24,669 nucleotides of DNA from Saksenaea vasiformis B4078 (lineage: Eukaryota; Mucoromycota; Mucoromycetes; Mucorales; Saksenaeaceae): the NCBI GenBank assembly GCA_000697055.1, contig JNDT01000797.1, positions 1 to 24,669 of the forward strand. Reading direction: 5' to 3'. Positions 1 through 8,462 of the stretch are shown here, piece after piece; positions within the stretch are counted from its first letter, which is position 1; every line of letters begins with the position of its first letter. The notes beneath the pieces were generated by a model. That model searched no databases. It was not told the DNA's origin and saw only the letters and a program-made list of their open reading frames with translations. The position numbers and the translations under genes were made by a program.

Positions 1-839
1 TCCTTGTATGCCAATACTTACTGTGCAATAGACTTCTGAACATTTATTACCTTCTTTTGTCTTTACCGATAACCAAGGGTAAGTAGCTTTACTCCAAAAT
101 AAATCAAGTTAATATCCTTCCAACAGTGGGACATCTATGGGTGATGACTGCTCAAGTCGTATTTGGTATTCGCCATCTCGTATTCTCGCTGAACGCATTT
201 TCTATTTATTGTAAGTGATTTCGCTGCAGTAACGTTTTGATACTGAGATTTTGAATCTGCTATTGGTTGACGGTTATGATACACCCACAACATGGTGTTG
301 TGGGTGTTTACAAAAAAAAAGCGCCGTAGATCCCCCGGGAACTGTAAGTCTTGTTTGATCAGGGTTCATTTGCATTGTGCTGATGATTTTTCTTAACAGG
401 CGGCTTTGTGTGATGGCACCAGGACTACGTAAGTAATGCGCTTTGTTGTGCTTGCCATCTCATCTAAGGTGTTCTAAGGGTCCTGCAAAGCGTTCTCGTC
501 CGCGAGGCGCATATGCTAAAACCATCAGGTAAAAAAAAAATTGTCGGACCTTTGTGTAGCTGACTTTTCCGTGATTTTTCATACACCGTTCTGTTTGCTT
601 CAGATAGGAAGACATGGATGTAACAGTTGATAGACAAGGCCAACGTAAAACGAACATTCCCTTTTGGAGACCATTGCGCCTTGTAATCATGAGATATCTT
701 GTCAGACAGAGATTCCTATATCTGAAAACGTCATCGACTCAACACACTAGCGCACTTCATGATCTCGACGCCTTACCTCTTTTGAGCGGTATAGCACACA
801 TCTGTGTAGAGCTAGTTACACTTTTTCCAAAAATATTTT
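1..839. other. Left-edge region without a confident gene
   Basis: I see no reading frame here that I can tie to a protein family. The + strand has splice-like signals around 380-610: a pyrimidine-rich stretch ending in AG near 399, a GTAAGT at 429-434, and a second GT...CAG pair from about 528 to 602. The short segments between them do not join into one convincing frame. A perfect hairpin lies at 281-307 (listed separately). The acetyltransferase gene ends at 840, so the right end of this stretch should hold its 3' untranslated region. Confidence 0.5.
281..307. repeat. Perfect 12-bp inverted repeat (hairpin)
   Basis: ACACCCACAACA (281-292) is followed by TGG and then by its exact reverse complement TGTTGTGGGTGT (296-307). 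An A-rich tract (310-319) follows. The arrangement resembles a stem-loop terminator or the relic end of a mobile element; which one cannot be told from this window. Confidence 0.85.
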
Positions 840-1619
840 TTATTCCTTCGTTGCTGCGAAACAAGCGAGCTTCCCTTCTACTTTAAAACCTAGTTGGACA
901 TACATTCTTTGAGCATGTTCTATTTCATCGTAGACTTCTAGATACATCTTTCGCCCTTTGGCTCCTCGTTGCAATGCTTGATCAAGACAACTGGCAGCCA
1001 ACTGTCGGCGTTGATAACTCGGATGGGTGGCACAGACGTTGACATGGCCAATGGTAAGACCTGGGGGAAGATTGAGGATGGTTGCACTGACAATAGTGTT
1101 ATCCTGCTCCACGACATAAATGGGGAACGTTTCGGGATCACGCAGCTGACATTCGACCTTGTACTGCAACCATCCGACTTCACTGTAACCAAAGGCTAGG
1201 CCAAACAACTCACAAAGAGCTCCATGATCTTTTTCCATGGCCTTGCGTACGGGTACTTGAGATGGGCAAGGTGAATGATCCTTTTCTTCCCAAGAAAGGA
1301 TGATATCTACATCGCGTTCCACACGGAACTGGAATTGTTCGAAGGCATCTGCTAACGCATTTAAGGAAGGCGTGGCTAAATCATCGATGATATAACGTGG
1401 TTGTATTCCTGCTTGTTCGAATAAGTCAAGAGTCTCTCGTAAAAAGACCGGGAATTCCTTTTCACTGGAGAGGCGCAGTCGACAACATAGATTAGATTGT
1501 TGGTGATTCGGATTGCGAGGATTCAGCACCATGAGACAATCATCACGTACAATAGTTGTACCAGCCAAACGTGAAAAGAGACAGTAGTTAAGAGTAAGAA
1601 TGGCGTCCTTATACGACAT
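840..1619 (-). CDS. GNAT-family N-acetyltransferase
   Basis: This single-exon gene encodes 259 residues. The C-terminal half is a GNAT fold, which transfers an acetyl group from acetyl-CoA to an amine; the substrate cannot be inferred. Motif A, the acetyl-CoA pyrophosphate-binding loop, is seen around residues 193-215 (VNVCATHPSYQRRQLA), where QRRQLA stands for the usual Q/R-x-x-G-x-G/A. Motif B follows at about 226-248 (YLEVYDEIEHAQRMYVQLGF), with the tyrosine and GF typical of the family. Residues 1-120 lack the motifs and may be a degenerate N-terminal acetyltransferase-like half, giving a longer protein than minimal GNATs (about 150-180 residues). No signal peptide is seen. The start is the first in-frame ATG, preceded by an A-rich leader. 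It diverges from the gene starting at 2170 across a 550-bp spacer. The family is well supported; the specific function is not. Confidence 0.88.
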   Translation of the reverse strand: MSYKDAILTLNYCLFSRLAGTTIVRDDCLMVLNPRNPNHQQSNLCCRLRLSSEKEFPVFLRETLDLFEQAGIQPRYIIDDLATPSLNALADAFEQFQFRVERDVDIILSWEEKDHSPCPSQVPVRKAMEKDHGALCELFGLAFGYSEVGWLQYKVECQLRDPETFPIYVVEQDNTIVSATILNLPPGLTIGHVNVCATHPSYQRRQLAASCLDQALQRGAKGRKMYLEVYDEIEHAQRMYVQLGFKVEGKLACFAATKE

Positions 1620-2169
1620 GCGGAAAAAGATTAACCTCTTTTCTTTTTCCTATTCTTTTTTTTTTATTTTTATTTTGGAGAACGAAATCTTCGTGTCACA
1701 ACTGTAGCTCATTGCTTGCTGAAACCCATGCTAAATAATTTTTTCAGGGCAATGATTGATATTATCACTCGTAGCAGTGGTTCCTTGAAGTAGTCCATCT
1801 TTGTTGCGATGACAACAAAGGAAGAAAAGGAAGAAGAAAACATCATGTACTGCTGATAAGCTAGGCGTGATCTCTTCACACGGAGATCATGCAGCGGTTT
1901 TCTAAGGCGTTCGATAACAAAAAAAACTCGCCTTTGATGAAAAAGTTGTATGTTCATATGACAAGATTTTGCCGGATAAGACGTAGACATAAACGGTAAA
2001 CAATAGCGAAAAAGGCTGCATGATGGTCTACATTGTTTAATGTCGAGTGATAAGATCCGTAAATGAGGGACGACTGTTGCAGCAAATCAGGGTGAGCAAG
2101 TCTGTGACCACTCTGTGACATGACGACAAGACAGCGACGTCCCGCCTCGTTGACAGATCACACGGCTTC
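1620..2169. other. Divergent intergenic region
   Basis: The upstream regions of the acetyltransferase (-) and the acidic protein (+) meet here. Next to the acetyltransferase start is an A-rich (minus strand) leader at 1625-1680. An open stretch of 93 codons on the minus strand at 1709-1990 has no recognisable domain and sits where a promoter is expected, so I do not call it a gene. An ATG at 2120 lies 50 nt before the start of the 2170 gene in another frame. Confidence 0.6.
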
Positions 2170-3180
2170 ATGGCGTCCGAAAAATACAAATGTGTTGAGT
2201 ACAATGAGCATCTCTACCGGGTTCCTATTCGAAGGATTCAGCAACAAGATTATGTACTGTTTAGAGATGTGCAAGCACTGGTCCCGAATGCAACTGCATT
2301 ACGATCAACCGATAAGCTCATACCCTTTGATGTGGATCCTATCAGTTTGCAGGAGATCCAACCCAAACGTGTTGTTGTGACAGAAGTGGAAACAGCATGG
2401 CAGATTCATGTACCGATGGAAACGCATACATTGGCTTCCATTGAGACCAAGTTGGATCTCCTTACGCAACGTCTGAATCAATGTCTGCCATTGTCGTCAT
2501 TTCCGGATGGGTCAGCAGGACCTTCTCGCAGTCATCTCCCCATGACGAGTGGAGATCAAGAAAGTGAAGAAGAAGAGGAAGAAGAGGAAGAAGAAGAGAC
2601 AGAGGAAGTAAGGGAGATAGAAAGACAGGAGGAAGTAGTGGAGGTAGTTGAAGAAGAGGCAACGAGAGAGGTCAATCCACATGCTAGACCTCAGAGTCCA
2701 CCACCAGCATTTTCGACTCATAGTAATCCATCGGGTTCAGGATCGATACGACGAGGTCATTTGGAAGGGGATGCACCTCCCCCTTCGTACGAAACATCGA
2801 TACTTGGGAATATCAAGGCGTTGACTCGTAAACTTCGTTCGTACGAATCACATATCCCTAACCGGCATAAATCACCTCGATGGCTTGCACGACGTAGTGA
2901 ATGGGTTGAAAGAGAACCAAACAGTATTGAGCAAGTGGCGTATCAACTTGTACAACTTGAAATGGCTCTTCTTTGGACTGCAGTTTCGGAAGCATGGATT
3001 CAGGAACGAGAGACATGGTTAACACTTGTGGCCAGTGCACGATCGGAGAGACATCTTGCGGGAGCCCTTGTAAGTCTTGAACGACATACCCTGGTCATGG
3101 ATGAGGGTTGGACAACAGCCCGCGAGCGGTGGGTCAATGAATTACTGGAAATGGTCGTTCTCCCTTTGACTCACGGCTAA
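2170..3180 (+). CDS. Acidic nuclear-type protein with Trp-rich helical C-terminus
   Basis: This intronless gene encodes 336 residues. I do not recognise the family with certainty. Residues 1-82 look globular, with mixed beta and helix. A glutamate-rich tract spans about 129-163. Residues 165-210 are Pro/Ser-rich and end in PPPSYE, a PPxY-like motif. Residues 237-328 are helical with regularly spaced tryptophans and a repeating LA..L..LE pattern (for example HLAGALVSLE). That last pattern recalls the WSD/WHIM-type helical segment of ISWI-partner (BAZ/ACF1-like) chromatin proteins, but this is a weak visual resemblance and not a domain call. The acidic tract and the absence of signal peptide or membrane segments fit a nuclear or cytoplasmic protein. 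The start is the first ATG of the frame; an out-of-frame ATG lies 50 nt upstream. It converges with the gene ending at 3515. Confidence 0.8.
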   Translation: MASEKYKCVEYNEHLYRVPIRRIQQQDYVLFRDVQALVPNATALRSTDKLIPFDVDPISLQEIQPKRVVVTEVETAWQIHVPMETHTLASIETKLDLLTQRLNQCLPLSSFPDGSAGPSRSHLPMTSGDQESEEEEEEEEEEETEEVREIERQEEVVEVVEEEATREVNPHARPQSPPPAFSTHSNPSGSGSIRRGHLEGDAPPPSYETSILGNIKALTRKLRSYESHIPNRHKSPRWLARRSEWVEREPNSIEQVAYQLVQLEMALLWTAVSEAWIQERETWLTLVASARSERHLAGALVSLERHTLVMDEGWTTARERWVNELLEMVVLPLTHG

Positions 3181-3514
3181 CTAAAAAAAAAATTCCCGAC
3201 CCGAAAAAAAAAAGTGCCATCCACGCAAACACACACACACGCACACGCAAACACACACACACACGTACACACGTACACACAAACACACGCACGCTCACTC
3301 ACACACATATATATACGTACATACTCTTACTTCTTTTATATCCTTGACTCATAGATATCGTCATGTTAACAAAGAAACCTATATCTTCGTTATTTTTTTT
3401 TATTTACAGAAAAGGGTTTTTTTCTTTTTTTCAGTGGCGAAAAGAACAGGAGTAAGGGTGGATTTTGAATGGTAGTGATGTTAGTGGGTTACAATTTTAC
3501 AAGAAAGGTTTAAA
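3181..3514. repeat. CA-rich microsatellite and convergent 3' spacer
   Basis: From about 3225 to 3318 the sequence is an imperfect (CA)n tract with interspersed CG, TA and AAA variants, ending in a short TATATATA run. A-runs at 3184-3192 and 3204-3213 and T-runs at 3391-3400 and 3417-3431 flank it. It lies between the 3' ends of two convergent genes and probably holds their untranslated 3' ends. No gene is seen. Confidence 0.85.
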
Positions 3515-4087
3515 TCAATTGACAACTCTCACACGCATGCCGCAGCGTGCAATATCCATGAGAATTTGTGCAGCCTAAAACCATAAAGCATGTCAGAATA
3601 TCAAAAAAGACGAAGAAGATCATGAATTACTTACTTCAAGCAGTTGTATTTGTTGTGGATCAGATTCCGAGTCGCTATTTGTAGTACAAGTATCATCGAT
3701 ATCAGTAGAAGTTGCAGAAGCGAAAGAAGCCAACGTTGCTGCTGCTGCAGACATAGCATCATGTTCCTTGCGTTGTCTCTTTGATGGTTTCTTCTTTTGA
3801 AGTTCAATCACTTCATAATGGTAAGGTTGCCTTTTTAAAGTATTTGTACGTTTTCGTTTTTGGGATGAATCAGATGTATAATAAGGAGTAGGAGGTGGAG
3901 GTGGAGGCGGTGGTAAATGATAGCCAGGAAGTGAAGATGGAGGTGGTAAAAGGTACATTGGTCTGTTCGATTGTGGTGAAGGTGGTAAAGAAGAAGGATG
4001 ATAGTAATCAAATAAAGCAGATGGTGACGGGAGAACTTCGGAAGAGCGATAGTCGACAGGGGATGTTGCTTTGTTACTGGCTGGCAT
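3515..4087 (-). CDS. Proline-rich, basic nuclear-type protein (170 aa, one intron)
   Basis: Two exons, 4087-3635 and 3574-3515, are joined across a 60-nt intron (GTAAGT donor, TTTTAG acceptor) and encode 170 residues beginning MPASNKATSP. The N-terminal third is Ser/Pro-rich and includes an eight-proline run followed by TPYY. Two basic clusters (KRKRTNTLKR and KKKPSKRQRKE) look like nuclear localisation signals. A Ser/Thr/Asp-rich acidic segment follows, then a predicted amphipathic helix, EAAQILMDIARCGMRVRVVN, completed by the second exon. The unspliced frame would stop a few codons into the intron, whereas splicing yields a sensible helical end. The minus strand carries TATAAATA at 4141-4134, about 50 nt before the ATG. 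I do not recognise the family; a transcription-associated role is a guess from composition. Confidence 0.78.
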
Positions 4088-4133
4088 TGAATAAAGAAGG
4101 AAGAAAGAACAAAACCATGAAGTCTTCACATCG

Positions 4134-4141
4134 TATTTATA
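4134..4141 (-). promoter_or_regulatory. TATA-box-like element
   Basis: On the minus strand the sequence reads TATAAATA, about 47-54 nt upstream of the ATG at 4087. Position and sequence fit a TATA box for the proline-rich gene. It is a call by inspection only. Confidence 0.45.
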
Positions 4142-5156
4142 AGATCCCTGCGGTGATTTAAATATCCTTTGGAAAAAAAAAGAAAGCATAAAAAAATTTT
4201 TTTCACTTCCTCGATGCTGCGGTTCAATGATCCTTTAGAATTAAGCTCAAGGGCAGTTTGCATCTTGAAGTGACGTGAATACTAAAATGATTGGATGTTG
4301 CCATGACCTACATTCCGTCCGAGTCCCGTGCCTAACAGAAATGCAAGATGGCGGTGAGAATCTCTGATATACTAACCTGTTTTCCTCACCCGTCACCTTC
4401 CACCTAGTTCAAGAAGCGTGACTAATGCATACAATCATTTCATCTATTCTTCTTAATAGAGGAATAAAGCATTCTACATCTTTCACCTCTGCTTTGCCGT
4501 GGTAAATTTCAATGACTGTATTACTTTATCCCTCATGTGGATACCATGTAAATATACAAAATCTGTGATATTTGTTGTTCTATTTGCTAAAAAGTAAATT
4601 GAATGAGACCCTGATCGTTTGAAAAGGACTAACGAACGGGTGCAACAATACACTCGCCCTATTTTCCCGGATAACCAATGGCTTTGAACAAAAAGAAAAG
4701 GCAAGCATCCACTCAATTACCCGTTTTGGTTATGAAGTGTGATTTTGACAAACGGTCGGACTCACTATATCAACCGCTGTTTTTCCATTTCTTTCTTTCT
4801 CACTCTTAAGCCAAATGCCTGGCTGTCCTATTGTCTAAACTCCAGAAAAAAGGTAGTACAACGGTTGACTCTTTTCCAGTTTCTCCCGAAAAAAGTTTTC
4901 GTAGTATAAGACTAGTACAGCCGGTTATCAGCAGTTGAAAGACATGGAAATCAATGACAACTGTAATATATTTGAAAAACGGATTATCTCAGAACATCAT
5001 GGCATATCACGTCAAACGATGCGATTACTTTGCTGACACCACGTTTTCGCCTAAACTTAATTCCGAAAACTTTGATTGTTTATTCATGTCGATCCGGACC
5101 GGAGCTTTGTTTTCCAATTGAAAGTAGCAACGACACCCCTTCATCCTTGTGACAAA
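4142..5156. other. Gene-poor region
   Basis: No confident gene. The + strand contains an intron-like segment at 4353-4407 (GTGAGA donor, TACTAAC branch-like box, CCTAG acceptor) between ATGGCG and a seven-codon frame ending TAA, with an AATAAA-like signal about 40 nt later. A short + frame near 4615-4690 also reads like protein. These could be relics of lost genes or of the upstream part of the dispersed repeat that starts clearly near 5157. Confidence 0.45.
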
Positions 5157-5700
5157 AGAGAATCACCTTTATGGGTGACTTTGATACTATTTCTTGAATT
5201 ATTTTTACACTACTCTAAGCAAATCTTGGATCACTAAAGAGTCAAGTTTGCGCTAGAGGGGACTTGTATATGCGGTCGTTAGCAGACCAATTCTTCGTCA
5301 GAAGATTAATCAGCTTACATGAACTTGGTTTCTCCAGTGGACGCAATATTTATTCAAGCAGCATAAAAAATAGTTCATGGTTAGCAAATGGAAGATGCTT
5401 TGATGTCCTTTAACTTACACTCCAACGGGCATTCACACGATGACGTGGGGACCCAGCCCCGCACCTCAAGCAGTGGAAGCAGGTAGAGGGAGGCGGTCGG
5501 CATCTGTGAGTGGCCGATCGTTGACAACGATCTGTAGAGGACTTGAAGCCATGCAGCGTCTGGCGATCTATTACGAAGAAATGAGTGACGGTGAATATGA
5601 CAACATTTACTTACTTGAGTGGTGGACGGGTACAGACAGAGGTAATGCAGCCTAAACAACAGACAGAAAATATGGACTGGCACTCTTATCGGGGATGTTA
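5157..5700 (+). repeat. Dispersed repeat family, copy 1
   Basis: This segment aligns colinearly, in opposite orientation, with 16071-16660 (copy 2), and its 3' part with copy 3 near 13582-13990. Shared blocks in order include CTTACATGAACT.GG, TGGACGCA.TATTTATT, GAGGACTTGAAGC.ATGCA, CGTCTGGCGA, TGACAACATTTACTT and CGGGGATG near the right end. In this orientation one frame reads CRGLEAMQRLA...DNIYL, which copy 2 also preserves, so the ancestor may have been coding. A 71-codon open frame (5440-5655) lies inside it but has no recognised domain. I do not recognise the family. The sequence is more GC-rich than its surroundings between 5440 and 5560. Confidence 0.7.
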
Positions 5701-8027
5701 ATATTAACAGAGCGGAAGAATAAAAAAACAATTCGTGCGTCTCTTTAAATACGGATTATTCTGTGGGTACCTCGCCTTGAAACATTCCTATACTTTGCGA
5801 TAAGGTATAGAGAAACCTGTAACTGATGCAATGGATCATCTTAACGTCAAAAAGACGTACCGCTGGTTCGCTGGGACATTTTCCTTTCTGAAGACATTTT
5901 TACACTTCCCAATAGGATACTAAGAAATTCATCACTGTGAAAATGAACAACACTAACGCAAACACCAGTTATCCAAGCGTAAACTGTTCATTTCATGAAC
6001 GTAGAATTACATATTTCAAAACGCAGGCTTCATCTGGAAGTAACGCCGAATAATCTCGACCAGACGCAAAATCACAGGAAAAACCCTGTACAAGCAACCT
6101 ACGTGAAAGAAAAAGTTATGAGCTTCCATGGCACAAGGGAATATGATTTAAAAGAGGGCTTGTAGCGGTGCTACAGATAGGTCTTCATGACCTTGTATGC
6201 GGATTGGCTCATAGTTAGCGACGATATTGTATTCGATACCATTTGTATGTGTTTGCTCTCCGCATACAGACGCGTTCATATAAAAGGACGGGATCCTAAA
6301 TCCAGGATTTCTACGTTTTTATCATTAAGAAAACGGTATCTAAAACTCCTAACGAACATCCTGAAAACCCGCTTCCTCGCCCACACCCATTGTACCTACG
6401 AATCCGGTCTTCGTAAGTTAATAGCGACGTTGGCCATAGGCCGTGCTATTACAGGGCTCGGTTACACAGGATCCATCCGTATGTGATCTTGATTAACAAA
6501 TGTCTATACCTCGAGATCGCATGTCTACTTTATGATTGTTTTAGAAATGCTTGGGGAAAGAGGATAGCGAAATATAGGAACAGTAGTGTTACTTCTATTA
6601 GTCAGTGGAGGCAACAGATAAAGAAAAACAATCGTAGAAGTTCATCCAATAGAACGAGCATTGTTCCGTTAGCTACCACAGCATACAAGCCGCCAAAGAA
6701 CTTGCACACACTACGTGAGTAGTAATCATGGCTGAACTAATGCAAACTGCTTTCCACAATGTTCGAATGGAGAGAAGCAATTTATTGATCAGGGAAACAA
6801 TGGTAGTCCGCTACGCGAAAAAAAAAAAGGTTTGACGATAGACAGGTCTGAGTTTTCGGTGGCTGGATGATCGCTGCAGAGTTTCTGTTTCTGGTTCGTC
6901 CCGACATAATATGTCCCTATGTATAACATTCACCTTGAAAAGGATGCAAATTACTCATTTAAACTGAAATGCGAGAAAGCGAAAGAGCATGCTCTGTCTG
7001 CTGACATAAAGGACGGACCTGATGGTGCAGCCGACTGGAGAGTAGACCCTGGTGCTTCCTGTTGTTTGTAGGCTACCAATCGCATGGGTGACGATCCCGT
7101 CGTGTTTGTACGACACCGTAGTAAATCACCGACGATTCCACGCCTTCTGCCTGCATTATAACTTCAGACATTTCCCCAACTGTAATCGCCATTGCTGTGT
7201 TTCTTCTCTCAATGAAATATTATTAAAGAGATCATGTTTTTTAATATATTATTTTTACTTTTCAACAAATAAGGTGGCCTTGTCTATTGTATATTTACTG
7301 TAGATTCCAGGTTTATCCGATTGCGACCCAAGCAAGAAGTAAACATAGTGACAAATTCCAAAGATATCGTAACCATGACTAAATGACTGTAAACAGTATC
7401 CTTCATCTACTGTTTGCATATGCCTCGGAACCAAAATAAACGTTTGTTGCCGAGCGCTGTCAAAAAGTCAGCCGACTGTGCCATTGAGGAGTGTATCAGA
7501 AAAAAACAAAAAAAAATTTTTTTTGGTTCTGGATCATGAGCACAGCCGAGAGAGAGATTGGGCGATCATGTTCTAGACATTCAGCATTTCCTTTTTCTCT
7601 TTTCCCCGTAGCGATCACTATGGAACTCTAGTCGGAGACGCATTTCTTCCGCTTCGGAGATTTCCATCATTGACATAAACACTTCTTTTCTCTTCCATAA
7701 AAAAAAACAATTTTCATTGATCTGTAAGTAGGTAACAAGTAAAAAAGTAAGAATAATAATAGTGGCATTAATGGCAATTCCGTCACCAAACAAAAAAGAA
7801 AGCACATGGCATAAGAATAAGGTTTTTTTTCCCTTTTGTTAAACAAGGCATAAATCACGGATGAGCAAGAAGTCGTCTAAAAAATCCACACACACATACC
7901 CTTTTTTTCTCTTTTTTTTTGTGAATGACAGATCGGGTTTAGACCAAAAAAAATTAAGTGTTCGTAACGACGGTAAATGTTTTTGGTGGTCCCAGCGCAG
8001 AAAAAAAATAATATAAAAAAATTAGAT
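5701..8027. other. Gene-poor region with AT-rich runs
   Basis: I find no supportable gene. Two consecutive + frames (6187-6486 and 6483-6722) are open for 99 and 79 codons but show no domain or splice logic linking them. A + segment near 6975-7180 has protein-like short frames (around an ATG at 7083) but no complete model. A near-perfect A/T palindrome (AAAAAAAAATTTTTTTT) lies at about 7510-7525. From 7680 to 8027 there are many A and T runs, likely the 3' flank of the acidic gene on the minus strand. Confidence 0.45.
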
Positions 8028-8462
8028 TTACAACTTCTCGTCAGGACCAATCGACAATGGTATTTGGGGCTGTTCACGTAGTATCAACGCAGCTTCATCA
8101 TCCTCTTCTTCTTCATTTTCATAATAAGCCTTGATAACCGCGTATTCATCCTCGCTCCAATATCCATCGTAATCGTCCTCTACTTCTGGGTCGTCGTCTT
8201 GGTGATCGTCGTCAGACATGGACAGTACAGTAGCCAGCATCTCCATAGTTTCCGTGGCCTCCGAGGAAAGCGCCTCATTGAGGACGATGGTGTCCTCCAT
8301 TCGATCGGTTGGCTTACATGCTGATTGATTCATAGAAAGAGGAATGCTGTATTTCTTCCACTCTCGTCTTTTTTCTCTTCCAACTTTGGCTTTCAAACCC
8401 AGAAGGTTGGAGTCGTTCGTCGTGCGAGAACTGATTGGACCTTGAACAAGAGGTTCATCCAT
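8028..8462 (-). CDS. Small acidic orphan protein (144 aa)
   Basis: This frame is intronless as seen. The first ATG in frame is at 8462 and gives 144 residues beginning MDEPLVQGPI. The N-terminal half is basic (KAKVGREKRREWKKY). The second half is strongly acidic, with DDDHQDDDPEVEDDYDGYW followed by a Glu/Asp run and a Pro-containing tail ending PDEKL. There is no signal peptide, membrane segment or known motif. Biased charge segregation of this sort is common in nuclear or chaperone-like proteins, but I assign no function. The open frame continues five codons upstream of the ATG, and a pyrimidine-rich stretch ending in AG (about 8499-8515 on the minus strand) leaves open an unseen 5' exon. 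Confidence 0.62.
   Translation of the reverse strand: MDEPLVQGPISSRTTNDSNLLGLKAKVGREKRREWKKYSIPLSMNQSACKPTDRMEDTIVLNEALSSEATETMEMLATVLSMSDDDHQDDDPEVEDDYDGYWSEDEYAVIKAYYENEEEEDDEAALILREQPQIPLSIGPDEKL

Noticed and set aside
1709..1990. 93-codon minus-strand frame
   Set aside because: It lies in the divergent promoter region, has no domain, and no neighbouring exon extends it.
3225..3320. CA-rich tract as telomeric or subtelomeric repeat
   Set aside because: It is an imperfect dinucleotide microsatellite between two convergent genes and is not a telomere-type unit.
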